A stretch of DNA of 64,000 bases from Anaeramoeba ignava (lineage: Eukaryota > Metamonada > Anaeramoebidae), in NCBI GenBank assembly GCA_028826165.1, contig JAPDFW010000092.1:372001-436000 (forward strand), written 5' to 3'. Each line of letters begins with the position of its first letter. The stretch's first letter is position 1. The notes below the pieces were generated by a model. The model was not told where the DNA came from. It was given only the letters and a program-made list of their open reading frames with translations, and ran no database searches. The translations under genes and the position numbers were made by a program. This document shows positions 23,701-36,500 of the stretch, piece by piece.

Positions 23701-26700
23701 TAAAATTATTTATAAAATTATTTATAAAATTAATTATAAAATTATTTATAAAATTATTTATAAAATTATTTATAAAATTATTTATAAAATTATTTATAAA
23801 ATTAAATATAAAATTATTTATAAAATTATTTATAAAATTATTTATAAAATTATTTATAAAATTAAATATAAAATTTATTTATAAAATTATATATAAAATT
23901 ATTTATAAAATTATTTATAAAATTAAATATAAAATTTATTTATAAAATTATTTATAAAATTATTTATAAAATTATTAATAAAATTATTTATAAAATTATT
24001 TATAAAATTATTAATAAATTAAATATAAAATTATTAATAAAATTATTTATAAAATTATTTATAAAATTATTTATAAAATTAAATATAAAATTATTTATAA
24101 AATTAAATATAAAATTATTTATAAAATTATTTATAAAATTATTTATAAAATTATTTATAAAATTAAATATAAAATTATTTATAAAATTATTTATAAAATT
24201 ATTTATAAAATTATTTATAAAATTAAATATAATTATTTATAAAATTATTTATAAAATTATTTATAAAATTATTTATAAAATTATTTATAAAATTATTTAT
24301 AAAATTATTTATAAAATTATTTATAAAATTATTTATAAAATTAAATATAAAATTATTTATAAAATTAAATATAAAATTATTAATAAAATTATTAATAAAA
24401 TTATATATAAAATTATTAATAAAATTATTTATAAAATTATTTATAAAATTAAATATAAAATTATTTATAAAATTAAATATAAAATTAATTATAAAATTAA
24501 TTATAAAATTTAAAGGCAATTAACAAGTCAAGATGGTACGCCTGATTCTACAGTAATATTAGTTCAATTAATACCTTCAGCAGCTTTATATCATGGGATT
24601 AATATTCTTGCTATGGAATCAAGGCTTGGACATTCAGGAGTATCTATGAGTGATTTAAAATTAGCTGTTGATAAAATGGGATCTGTTTATCTTATTCTTT
24701 TCATTGAAACTTTAGTTTTATTCCTTTTTTTTGCAATTTTCCAAACATCTTTAAAAACTGTTTTCTGTTTCTGGCGTCGAGTAATCAAGAAATGAAAACA
24801 AAATTAAAATTAAAATTAAAATTAAAATTAAAATTAAAATTAAAATTAAAATTAACATTAAAATCGGATAAAAATTAAAATTAATATTAATATTAATATT
24901 AATATTAAAATCAAAATTAATATTAAAATCAAAATCAAAATCAAAATTAAAATTAAAATTAAAATTAAAATCAAAATTAAAATTAAAATTAAAATAAATT
25001 AAAATTAAAAACATTGAATTTTTCAAAAATATTTATAGAAAAGTAAATCAAAAACTTTATATTTTGAAAATGATGATGAACTTGATTCAGAAGATTTAGA
25101 TGATCGTAAAAACAAACCTACAAAAGAAGAACCTGATGATGTTCATAGAGAACGTCTTAGAGTTAGAAAATCACAAGATAGAATTAGAGTTTTAGGTCTT
25201 ACTAAAATTTTTAAAGGAAATAAGCATCAACCTGATAAAGTTGCTGTGAATAATTTATCTTTAGGAATTTCTAAAGGAGAATGTTTTGGATTTTTAGGAC
25301 CAGTAATTATATATTTATTTTAAAATTAAAATTAAAATTAAAATTAAAAATAAAATTAAAATCAAAATTAAAATTAAAATTAAAATCAAAATTAAAATCA
25401 AAATTAAAATCAAAATTAAAATTGAAAATTAATTTTAAAATTAAAATTAAAATTAAAATTAAAATTAAAATTAAAATTAAAATCAAAATTAAAATCAAAA
25501 TTAAAATTAAAATTAAAATCAAAATTAAAATTAAAATTAAAATTAAAATTAAAATTAAAATTAAAATTAAAAATCAAAATTAAAATTAAAATTAAAATTA
25601 AAATTAAAATCAAAATCAAAATCAAAATCAAAATTGAAAATTAAAATCAAAATATATATTAAAATTAAAATTAAATTCAAATTAAAATTAAAATTAAAAT
25701 TAAAATCAAAATTAAAATCAAAATTAAAATTAAAATTAAAATTAAAATTAAAATCAAAATCAAAATTAAAATTAAAAAGAATGGAGCAGGAAAAACTACA
25801 ACTGTATCAGTTATGTCAGGACTTTATGCACCAACTTATGGAAATATCACAGTTTGTGGATACAGTGTTCGTGAAGATTTAGGTTCAATTCACACAATTT
25901 CTTCTGTTTGTCCTCAACATGATATCTTATGGGATGATTTAACAGGAACTGAAAGTTTACAATTTTATGCTCGTATGCATGGATACAAAGGAGCCGCTTT
26001 GAAAGAAAGAGTTGAAACAACTCTTAAACAAGTTAATTTTTTTAAAAAAACAAAAAATGTTTTGAAATTCAATCATTTTTTAATTTGGAAATTTTTTTGA
26101 AATTCAATTATTTTTTTTTAGGTTGGTCTTGAAAGAGATGGTCATAAGAAAATTAAAGAATATTCTGGTGGAATGAAACGTAGAATTAGTGTTGGTTGTG
26201 CTTTAATTTGTAATCCCAAAGTTCTTTTATTGGATGTAATTTTAAAAAAATAAAAATAATTCAATTAAAATAATTTAATTAAAATAATTCAATTAAAATA
26301 ATTTAATTAAAAATAATTTAATTAAAATAATTTAATCAAAAATAATTCAATTTAATCAAAAAAATTTAATTAAAATAATTTAATCAAAATAATTTAATCA
26401 AAAATAATTTAATTAAAATAATTTAATTAAAATAATTTAATCAAAAATAATTTAATCAAAATAATTTAATTAAAATAATTTAATTAAAATAATTTAATTA
26501 AAATAATAATAATAGGAACCAACAACAGGACTTGATCCTTCAAGCAAAAGACAGGTTTTTTTCTATTTCAAAATTCAATAAATTTTCAATTAAATAAAAT
26601 ATAACTTGAAAATTTATTATTTTTTAAAAAATCTTTTTAGTTATGGGATGTCATTAGAGAAACAACAAAAGATCGAGCAGTTCTTTTAACAACTCATTGT

Positions 26701-27794
26701 GATTATTTTATATCAATTTTAATTTTTATATCAATTTTAATTATTTAATTATATTTTAGCAATGGAAGAAGCAGAAGCTCTTTGTTCTCGTTTAGGAATT
26801 ATAGTTAATGGACAACTTCAAACAATCGGAGAAACACAAGAATTGAAAGTAAAATTATTAATAATTTTAATAATAATTTTAATAATAATTTTAATAATAA
26901 TTTTAATAATAATTTTAATAATAAATATAATAATAAATTTAATAATAATTTTAATAATAAATTTATAAATAATTTAATAATAATTTTAATAATAAATTTA
27001 ATAATCATTTTAATAATAATTTTAATAATAAATTTAATAATCATTTTAATAATAATTTTAATAATAAATATAATAATAATTTTAATAATAATTTTAATAA
27101 TAAATTTAATAATAATTTTAATAATAATTTTAATAATAAATTTAATAATAAATTTTAATAATAATTTTAATAATAATTTTAATAATAATTTTAATAATAA
27201 TTTTAATAATAAATTTATTAATAATTTTAATAATAATTTAAATCAAAATTAAATCAAAATTAAATAATAATTTTATAAATAATTTTAATAATAAATTTAA
27301 TAATAATTTTAATAATAAATTTAATAATAAATTTAATAATAATTTTAATAATAAATTTAATAATAAATTTAATAATAATTTTAATAATAAATTTAATAAT
27401 AAATTTAATAATAAATTTAATAATAATTTTAATAATAAATTTAATAATAATTTTAATAATAATTTTAATAATAATTTTAATAATAATTTTAATAATAATT
27501 TTAAAAAAGATCCGATTTGGAAAAGGATTTAAATTTTCATTCCATTCTACAGAAGAATCAGAAGCAAAAGTTGATAAATTTGTTAGACAATTAATGCCTA
27601 ATCTTCAACTTTTAAATTCACTTGCTGGAACTTGGAATTATGAAGTTTCTAAAGAAGGAATAGTTTTATCTAAAATTTTTGAAGAATTAGAAAATCATAA
27701 AAAAGAACTTGAAATTGATGATTGGGGAATTAGTCAAACAACTTTGGAAGAAGTTTTCTTAAGAATTACACAAAATGCAGCAATGACTAATTAA
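20714..27794 (+). CDS. ABCA-type half-size ABC transporter
   Basis: Fourteen exons: 20714-21045, 21634-21857, 22121-22434, 22504-22654, 23046-23171, 23238-23292, 24516-24780, 25039-25302, 25780-26031, 26122-26235, 26516-26554, 26641-26698, 26760-26848, 27510-27794. They splice to 855 aa. The layout is a cytosolic N-terminus, TM1 (~73-92), a large extracellular loop (~110-280), a TM cluster with the ABCA hallmark EKQNNILNIMKMMGL, then one nucleotide-binding domain. That domain has Walker A GP|NGAGKTT (split by intron 8), signature YSGGMKRR, Walker B VLLLD|EPTTGLDP (split by intron 10) and H-loop LLTTHSMEEAEALCSRLGI. Only one TMD-NBD pair is present, so it is half-size and presumably dimerises. 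ABCA proteins move lipids. The 66-nt intron 5 is divisible by three and stop-free, so retention is possible. Confidence 0.93.
21046..21633 (+). repeat. ABCA intron 1: AAAATT array
   Basis: GTATTT..AATTCAG. A long AAAATT run (21195-21450) is bordered by CATTTATAAAATT blocks. Confidence 0.85.
21858..22120 (+). repeat. ABCA intron 2: AAAATT array
   Basis: GTAATT..AAATAG. AAAATT units with CATTTATAATATT interruptions like those in intron 1. Confidence 0.85.
22655..23045 (+). repeat. ABCA intron 4: TTTAA/TTTTAA array
   Basis: GTAAAT..AAAAAG. Mainly 5-bp TTTAA units. Here the T-rich strand is sense, unlike most other introns in the window. Confidence 0.85.
23293..24515 (+). repeat. ABCA intron 6: 12-bp TTTATAAAATTA array
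   Basis: GTAAAT..TTTAAAG. About 1.2 kb of TTTATAAAATTA units with AATATAAAATTA variants. It is the largest intron in the window. Confidence 0.9.
24781..25038 (+). repeat. ABCA intron 7: AAAATT/AAAATC array
   Basis: GTAATC..TTTATAG, hexamer units with the A-rich sense strand. Confidence 0.8.
25303..25779 (+). repeat. ABCA intron 8: AAAATT/AAAATC array inside Walker A
   Basis: GTAATT..AAAAAG. The intron lies between the codons for GP and NGAGKTT of the P-loop. Confidence 0.9.
26236..26515 (+). repeat. ABCA intron 10: AATTTAATTAAAAT-type array inside Walker B
   Basis: GTAATT..AATAATAG. Units of TAATTTAATTAAAA and TAATTTAATCAAAA fill the intron between VLLLD and EPTTGLDP. Confidence 0.85.
26849..27509 (+). 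repeat. ABCA intron 13: 12-bp TAATAATAATTT array
   Basis: GTAAAA..TAAAAAAG. Repeats of 12 bp (TTTAATAATAAT) with TTTAATAATAAA variants. Confidence 0.88.
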
Positions 27795-28030
27795 TTAACT
27801 AACTAATTAATTCATTAATTCATTTATGGATATTTTTTTTTCTTTTTTAAATAATTAATTAATTAATTAATTCATTTCTTTCTTTCTTTCTTTTAATCAA
27901 AAACAATTTATTCAAATCTTTTTTTCTTTTCTAAATAAACTTCCAAAAATCTTTTTTATTTTTATTGTTTTTGTTGTTTTTTTTTGAATTTATTAATTTA
28001 TTTATTAATTATAATTAATTAATAAAAGAA

Positions 28031-31000
28031 TTAATCGCATAAAGGTCGAAGAATTGCAAAAATCATAATAGCAGTAAAACCAGCAATAGGTAAAGTAACT
28101 AACCAACTTACAATAATTTTAAAAATCATTTTTCCATTAATTCCAGTTTTCCATCCTATTTAAATATTTATTAAAATTTAAATAAATTTTTAATTTAATT
28201 TTTAATTTAATTTTCAATTTGATTTGATCAAAAGGTGAAATTTTTCCTGTCAAAAAAAAAAACAAAATTACCATAAAGACTAACTCCATAACCCATTACA
28301 GCACCAATTAAAATATGAGTAGTTGAAATAGGCATTCCCAAACGAGAACAAACAACAGTTGTTAATGCAGTTGATAATTGAGCAATATAACCACCAGCTG
28401 GAGTCAATAATGTGATTTTTTCACCAACTGTTAATAAAACTCTACTTCCAAAAAAAAGCAAACCTAATGAAAGAGCAGCACCACCTAAAGCAAGAATCCA
28501 ATATGAGACATTAACTTGGGTTGTTGTTCCTGATTTGTATACTGCCATAATTGATCCAAAAGGTGCTGTTGCATTTGGAACATTATTCTAAATAATTTTT
28601 TAATTTTGATTTTAAATTTAAATTTAAATTTGAAATTTTTGAATTTCATTTTAATTTACTCCTCCATGCCCAAAAGCTACAAATAACGAAGTAATAATTT
28701 GTAAAAGCATAAACAAGGGAACTGTTTTACCGAGTTTTTGGATTTCTTTTTTATAAGGAGACTCATCCTCTTGCTCTTTTAGATCACTGGGCTTTTTTGT
28801 CAACTTGTTTTCTTGATCTCTATCAACATTCTTCAATTCAATAAATTTATTTGTATTTTCCAATTCAATTTCACTATCACTATCACTTTGTTTTTGGTTA
28901 TTTGATTTCAAATTCAAGTCTATCTTTTCCAAATTCATTCTCAAATTATTGACATCCATTTTATCAGAAAATTCAGTCAAAAAACTGTCTTCAGACATTG
29001 TTTTCCAACCTCTATCATTAATAGGGATTTCGGGAAGAAATTCAGGTTGAATAACATAATGGAATTCCTCTTTTTCTAATTCATCACTTTCTACATTATA
29101 TTCAACATATTTTTCAAGATGTAAATCAATATCGCCAAAAATTTCAAAAGAATCAAGCATTCCAAATTCATTTAATGGATCAACAATATTAAATGAATCA
29201 TCTGAGATTTTTTCCTCTTTTTTTAAATAAAAATTTAGGATCCATTTATAGCAAATAAACCAAGAAATAAGCCATGATACAATAAATATCACAATTAAAA
29301 GCCAAACTGCAAGTTTGATTTTCAGTGATTTGACAACACTTTCAAAAAAGAATAAAACCATAACTGCAATTGTGAATCCAAAATGAATTGGTGTCCATTT
29401 TTTTGATGCTTTTTGACATTCTTCATCGTTTTTTTTGTTGAAAATTGTTTTGTTCATAATCTTGAACATTAACCATGAGACTACAAATCCTGATACTGGT
29501 GATATTACCCAGGATAGAATGATATTGATTAATGAAGTTGAGTTTACTGCTTTTGTTCCATCTTTGTATAATGCGAATCCAAGAATTCCTCTTTGGAAAT
29601 GAAGATGTATAAATAATATTATTAAATATTTTTAACATATTTTTAACATTTTTTAAACATTTTTAACATTTTTTAACATTTTTTAACATATTTTTAACAT
29701 ATTTTTAACATTTTTTTAACATATTTTTAACATATTTTTAACATTTTTTAACATATTTTAACATATTTTTAAAATTTAAAATTTACCCAACTATTGAATG
29801 AGTTGTTGAAACAGGAAGCCTAAAATTTTTATCAATTTTTTAATTTCAATTTTTTAATTTTAATTTTAATTTTAATTTTAATTTTAATTTCAATTTTGAA
29901 TTTTAATTATAATTTTGATTTTAATTTTAATTTTAATTTTAATTTTGATTTTAATTTTAATTTTAATTTTAATTTTAATATTAATTTTAATTTTAATTTT
30001 AATTTTAATTTTGATTTTAATTTTAATTTTAATTTTAATTTTGAATTTTAATTTTAATTTTAATTTTAATTTTAATTTTAATTTTAATTTTAATTTTGAT
30101 TTTGATTTTAATTTTAATTTTAATTTTAATTTTGATTTTAATTTTAATTTTGATTTTAATTTTAAATAAGGAGATAAAATACGCCCAATAAGTTGCAAGA
30201 AAAAGCCAAGCTGTACTTCCAAATAAAGCAGAAAGCATTCCCAAAGCAAATTCTAATTGATCATTTTCAAAATAAGCAGGATCAACAATACCTTTACGAA
30301 GTGTTTGAGAAACAAAACCTCCAATTAATAAAGCTCCAACAAGTTCAAAAAGACTTCCAATAGATAATGCTTTTTTAATTGTTAAAGCTTTTGAACCAAC
30401 TGCTGTTCCAAATCTTTTATATTTTTAATTTTGATTTTGATTTGAATTTGAATTTAATTTTGATTTTAATTTTGATTTTGATTTTGATTTTAATTGTAAA
30501 TTGGAATGTGAATGATATTTTAATTTTAATTTAGATTTTGATATTAATTTTGATTTTAATTTTGATTTTAATTTTAATTTTTATTTTAATTTTGATTTTG
30601 ATTTTGATTTTGATTTTGATTTTGATTTTAATTGTAATTGTAATTGTAAATTGGAATGTGAATGATATTTTAATTTTGATTTTAATTTTAATTTTAATTT
30701 AGATTTTGATATTAATTTTGAATTTTGATTTTGATTTTGATTTTGATTTTGATTTTGATTTTAATTTTAATTTTAATTGTAATTGTAATTGTAAATTGGA
30801 ATGTGAATGATATTTTAATTTTAATTTTAATTTTGATTTTTATTTTAATTTTGATTTTGATTTTGATTTTGATTTTTAATTTTAATTTTGATTTTGAATT
30901 TGATTTTAATTTTTGAATTTTGATTTTAATTTTATTTTTAATTGTAATTGTAATTGTAATTGTAAATTGGAATGTGGATATTTTGATTTTAATTTTAATT

Positions 31001-31435
31001 TTAATTTAGATTTTAATTTTAATTTTAATTTTAATTTTGATTTTTGATTTTGATTTTGATTTTAAATTTGAATTTGAATTTAATTTTAATTATAATTTTA
31101 ATTTTTAATTTTAATTTTGATTTTAATTTAAATTTGAATTTGAATTTTAATTTTGATTTTGATTTTGATTTTAAATTTGAATTTGAATTTGAATTTGAAT
31201 TTAATTTTAATTATATTTTTAATTATTAATTTTATTTTAATTGTATTTTTGCTTTTGTATTTAATTTGACGTTAGTTTTGATTGATTTTTGATTTGTTTT
31301 TGTTTTTTCTTATTTATTTATTGCTTTTATCAATTCAAAAATTTACGAATTTGCTGCATCATTCATTCCTATTCCGAAAGCCATTAAAAATGCACAAATT
31401 GCACCAAAAATTAAAAAGAAAAGCAAAACTCCCAT
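28031..31435 (-). CDS. PiT-type (SLC20) sodium/phosphate transporter
   Basis: Six exons: 31435-31347, 30413-30183, 29819-29787, 29590-28660, 28587-28272, 28155-28031. They splice in phase to 574 aa. Exons 1-2 join to GMNDAANSFGTAVGSKALTIKKALSIG, the N-terminal PiT signature. Exon 3 is a 33-nt microexon encoding LPVSTTHSIVG. Exons 4-5 join to the second signature FGHGGNNVPNATAPFG. Exon 5 has the second PISTTH motif, and exon 6 ends with the hydrophobic C-terminus IMIFAILRPLCD. A hydrophilic, acidic loop of about 190 residues separates the halves, as in animal PiT proteins. It would import phosphate with Na+ or H+ at a membrane. It is convergent with the ABCA gene; the 236-bp gap is AT-rich only. 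Confidence 0.95.
29591..29786 (-). repeat. PiT intron 3: TTTTTAACAT-type array
   Basis: GTAAAT..TTCCAAAG in sense. Tandem 11-13 bp units (plus strand TTTTTAACATAT) fill the middle. Confidence 0.8.
29820..30182 (-). repeat. PiT intron 2: AAAATT/AAAATC array
   Basis: Sense GTATTT..TTTTAG, with a nearly uninterrupted hexamer array. Confidence 0.85.
30414..31346 (-). repeat. PiT intron 1: hexamer array with ~150-bp higher-order repeat
   Basis: Sense GTAAAT..TAAAAG. The plus-strand block GTAAATTGGAATGTGAATGA recurs (last copy variant) at 30496, 30646, 30791 and 30962, separated by AATTTT/GATTTT hexamers. The result is a larger unit of roughly 145-171 bp. Confidence 0.85.
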
Positions 31436-31712
31436 TTTTAATTTAAATTCTCTTTTTTTAAAAAGAAAAAGAAAAAGAAAAAAAAATTTTTTAAAAAAAA
31501 AAATGAAAAAAAAAATTTTGATTTTTATTTTTATTTTGAAAAAGCAAATTTTTCTTTTTAATCTTCGTTTTGATTCCCTTTTTTTTCTTTTCTATTTTAT
31601 TTCATTCAATTCTAATTTAACTATTATTTTAATTTCAATTTATTTTTAATTTCTTCAAAAAAAAAAAAGTGGAAAATGAAAAATTTTTTAATCAAAAAAA
31701 AAAATAAAAAAA

Positions 31713-33371
31713 TTAAAATAAAATATCATCTTCATTTTCATCTTGATCTGTTGTATGAAAATGTTCAAAATTTACAACAAAAACACCAGAATTTTTTCTA
31801 GTAACAATATCTCTAAAATGATGATTCCATTCCAAATCTTGAAAAGTATAAGAATATCTTGATTGAAAAGCATTAGAAGTTGAAGTATCAACAGCATCTA
31901 AAGAAACAATAATTTCAATTTGGGATTCTTTTAAATCATTTTTTGAGCGGTTAAAAAATAGTGAATTTTCATCGATTGGATGAACAATTAAAGAAGGTAA
32001 AGCTAAAAATGAACCTGGTGATCCTATTTCTATTTTGGATAGCTTTGTTATTTGATAATCTTCTATTCCTTCTTGTGATTTTTCCTTTCGTAAAAAAAAT
32101 ATATTTGTTTTTGATGCTAAAAGTTGTTGTCTTCGTATGTTTGCTACTCTTATCATTAAACATGGAACTCCTCGATATTTGTGAATTACTGCTGTTCTTG
32201 AAAATAGGATTGTTCTTCTTCTTGTTGTTGGTCGACTTAATTTTTTGATTTTTGATTTTTGATTTTAATTTTAATTTTAATTTTAATTTTAATTTTGATT
32301 TTAAATTTCATTTTAATTTTAATTTTAATTTTAATTTTAATTTTAATTTTAATTTTAATTTTAATTTTGAATTTCATTTTAATTTTAATTTTAATTTTGA
32401 TTTTGATTTTGATTTTCATTTTAAATAAAATACGTGAATTTTTGATATAATAATCCAATCCAAGTAGAATCTTCCAAAACACCAACACAAATTTGGATTA
32501 CAACAATGAAATTGGGATATAAATGATTTCCAGGTGACATATAACCATAACCAATCTTAAATTGAAAATGAAATTGAATTTGAAATTGAAATTGAATTTG
32601 ATTTATAAATGAATTTGAATTTGAAATTGAAATTGAAATTGAAATTGAAATTGAATTTGAAATTGAAATTGAAATTGAAATTGAAATTGAAATTGAAATT
32701 GAAATTGAAATTGAAATTGAATTTGAAATTGAATTTGAAATTGAAATTGAAATTGAAATTGAAATTGATTTATAAATGAATTTGATTTATAAATGAAATT
32801 GATTTATAAATTGAAATTGAAATTGAAATTGAAATTGATTTATAAAATGAATTTGATTTATAAATGAATTTGAAATTGAAATTGATATTGATATATAAAA
32901 TGAATTTGAATTATAAATGAAATTGAAATTGATTTATAAATGAATTTGATTTATAAATGAATTTGAATTATAAATGAAATTGAAATTGATTTATAAATGA
33001 TTTCAAAAATAAAAATAAAATACTGTAGCTTGAGTTTGAACTGAAAAATAAAAACATTGATGAAAAGATTGTAAATTATGATCCAAAGCACTTCTTCCCA
33101 AATAATACAACAAACCAAAAAACAAATAACTACACATAAAACCACAAATAATTAAAGGAATTAAATATCTCCAAGGTAAATCAACTATCGTATGAAATAA
33201 ATCCCTTAAAAATTTCTTTTTCTTTATTCCTTTTAAATTTAAATTTGTTTCTCCATCTTGTCGAATTAATTTATCAAACAAATATTCATTTTCATATTCA
33301 ATTTCTTCAATGTCTTTCTCATGAATTTGCTTGTAATAATTATTTGAGAGATTTTGGTTGTCTTTTGACAT
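31713..33371 (-). CDS. Inward-rectifier (Kir) type potassium channel
   Basis: Three exons: 33371-33024, 32555-32434, 32235-31713. They splice to 330 aa. The N-terminus has LIRQDGETNLNLKG and FHTIVDLPWRYL, the Kir slide-helix region. M1 is at ~70-92 and the pore helix ends SVQTQAT. The filter TIGYG is split by intron 1 after the Thr codon (116). M2 follows (HLYPNFIVVIQICVGVLEDSTWIGLLYQK), then the cytoplasmic Kir domain with TRPTTRRRTILFS, AVIHKYRGVPCLMIRVANIRRQQL and an acidic C-terminus. It would be a tetrameric K+ channel. Intron 1 (32556-33023) is built of CAATTT units and TTTATAAATCAA-like inserts; intron 2 (32236-32433) is an AAAATT array. A 155-bp divergent promoter is shared with the gene starting at 33527. 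Confidence 0.93.
32556..33023 (-). repeat. Kir intron 1: CAATTT array inside the selectivity filter
   Basis: Sense GTATTT..TTTAAG. Units are CAATTT with ATTTATAAATCA insertions. The sense strand is pyrimidine-rich, an exception to the usual A-rich orientation. Confidence 0.85.
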
Positions 33372-33526
33372 AATTATTTTATTTTATAAAAGAAAAAATG
33401 AATTAAAAATTTTTTAATTAAAATAAAAAGGAGAAAAATTAAAAAGGAGAAAAAAAATTTTTATTTTATTTTTTTTTTCATTTTTTTTCTCATTTTTTTA
33501 ATTAAAAAATTTTCAATTTAAATTAA
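33372..33526. promoter_or_regulatory. Divergent promoter, Kir channel / unknown gene
   Basis: 155 bp between two divergent ATGs. It has two copies of AAAAAGGAGAAAAA (about 33425-33438 and 33441-33454), a TTTTTTTCTCATTTTTTT element at about 33483-33500, and flanking ATTAAAAAATTTT tracts. The prp19/PAS divergent promoter (42330-42495) has the same elements in the same order. Confidence 0.6.
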
Positions 33527-36500
33527 ATGGAAACTTCAGATCCTTTTTCTTATTCAGAAAAAAAAGCACAAATTTCATCTCTTTTTCTTCATTTAATGGG
33601 AATAAAACCAAGTGATGATACTAATCCTCAATATGTTCAATTTGTTGCAACTCTTCATTATTTAATTTTTCTTGGAGAAATTAAAGCACCTGTAATTTTA
33701 ATTATAAATAAACAAAACAAAAAAAAAATACAAAAAAAAAATTTATTTAAAAAACTTTTTAATAAACATCGTTAAATCCAGATTAAAATTTAAAATTAAA
33801 ATTAAAATCCAAATTAAGATTAAAATTAAAATTAAAATTAAAATTAAAATCCAAATTAAAATTAAAATTAAAATTAAAATTAAAATTAAAATCAAAATTA
33901 AAATTAAAATTAAAATCAAAATTAAAATTAAAATTAAAATTTAAATTAATATTAAAATTAAAATTAAAATTAAAATTAAAATTAAAATCCAAAATTAAAA
34001 TTAAAATTAAAATTAAAATCAAAATTAAAATCAAAATCAAAATTAAAATCAAAATTAAAATTAAAATTTAAATTTAATATTAAAATTAAATTTAAATTTA
34101 AAATTAAAATTTAATATTAAAATTAAAATCCAAATTAAAATTAAAATATAAAATTAAAATTAAAATTAAAATCAAAATTAAAATTAAAATTAAAATCAAA
34201 ATTAATATTAAAATTAATATTAAAATTAAAATCAAATTAAAATTAAAATTAAAATTAAAATTAAAATTTAAAATTATTAAAATTAAAATTAAAATTAAAA
34301 TTAATATTAATATTGAAATTAAAATTAAAATTAAAATATAAAATTAAAATTAAAATTAAAAATGTAAAACAGTGCAAAGTACAAATGGGATCAATTTGGG
34401 TTGATTCTTTCTTATGTATTAACCCAGACTTTTTCGAATTGAAATTTTCCGATAATTCATTAGTTGCTCCACAAAAATATGATTATGATCCTGAATATAC
34501 ATTAAAAAGAACTAATTATAAACAATTAGCACTTGTAACTGGAGAAGAAGTTAATCTTTCTTTTGAAAGTGATTTAAAAGCATCTTTAGTTCTTGAATTA
34601 TTTAATGTTTATTCTTCTGCTGAATCAATTTCAAAAAATATAACTTCAGCAAGATATTTGAGACCACAATATGCATTACAAAGTAATAATTTTTTAAATT
34701 GAATAAATTTAATTATTTTTAAATCAAATCAATTTAAATTCAAATCAATTTTAATTTGAAATATTTTTAAATTCAAATCAATTTTTAATTTGAAATCAAT
34801 TTAATTCAAATCAATTTTTAATTTGAAATCAATTTAATTCAAATCAATTTAATTTGAAATATTTTAAATTCAAATCAATTTTAAATTCAAATCAATTTAA
34901 TTCAAATTAATTTTAAATATTTTTAAATTCAAATCAATTTAAATTCAAATCAATTTAAATTCAAATCAATTTAAATTCAAATATTTTAAATTACAAATCA
35001 ATTTTAATTTGAAATAATTTTAAATTCAATTTTTAATTTGAAATCAATTTTAAATTTGAAATATTTTTAAATTCAAATCAATTTAATTATTTTTAATTCA
35101 AATCAATTTTAATTTGAAATATTTTTAATTTAAATCAATTTTAATTCAAATCAATTTAATTCAATTTAAATTCAAATCAATTTAAATTCAAATCAATTTA
35201 ATTTAAATCAATTTAATTCAAATCAATTTAATTTGAAATATTTTTAATTCAAAAATCAATTTAAATTCAAATATTTGTAAATTTAATTAATTAAGTGGGT
35301 GATATGATTCCTTTAACTATTCTTGCTCATTGGTGCCATAAAAACTCAATATTTACAAAAAACATACAAGTTTTAAAGAAAGAAGAACGTCCTTTAGTTG
35401 TTCATGTTCAATTAGATAAAGCCGGATTAATAATTACACAACCACCATTTGAACCAGATCCACCAATTCCATATACAGCAAGTTATGAAGTAAATAAAAT
35501 AGGAATGAAATTTTTAATTGAATTTTTTAATTGAATTTTTAATTGAATTTTTTAATTGAAATTTTTTCAATATAAAAATAGATTTTATTCTCAACAAAAA
35601 GACCCAGATTCAAATTAATCGTAGAAGAAGAAGAATACGAATTCATACTTCAAAATGATCCAGCCAGAGACTTTCTTTTCCATCTTCTTACATTTAAATT
35701 CAATATTCAAAATTCAAAAGCTTTTCATCAATTTTTTTCAGAAGAAAAAGGAAATTTTGTTTTATCATTAGATTCTTTATTCACAAGACCTCCTGTTCTT
35801 CCTAAGACATCGATTGCGAAGATTCATTATTATATGAAGAAAATTATTGCTGCCAAAAAATATAGAGTTCCTGTTCTTGTTACTTCTCAGAGAATATATG
35901 GAAATTTACTTTTACTTCCTACAGAAATTCAATTAGTTTTTGGATCAGAAAAAGAAATTGTTGCTCATTATAAAAATACTTTAATTTTTCAAAATGATAT
36001 TGATCCAACTGTTCTTCTTTTGGAAACTTATGTATATTATTTATAAAATTCATTTATAAAATTTATTTATAAAATTAAAATTAAAATTCATTTATAAAAT
36101 TAAAATTAAAATTAAAATTAAAATTAAAATTAAAATTAAAATTAAAATATAAATTAAAAATTAAAATTAAAATTAAAATTAAAATTAAAATTAAAATTAA
36201 AATTAAAATTAAAATTCATTTATAAAATTAAAATTAAAATATAAATTAAAAATATAATTAAAATTAAAAATTAAAATCAAAATTAAAATTTAAAATTAAA
36301 ATTAAAATTTAAATCAAAATTAAAATTAAAATTAATATAAAAATTAAAATGAAAATTAAAATTTTATAATTTTAATTATATTTTTTAGGCTAATTCAGAA
36401 ACACAGAAATTCATTATTCAACCAAAAAGAGCACAAGATACAGATGTTCTCATGAATGCTTTTATGTACTTCAAAACACTCTCAAACGATGTAAATTTAT

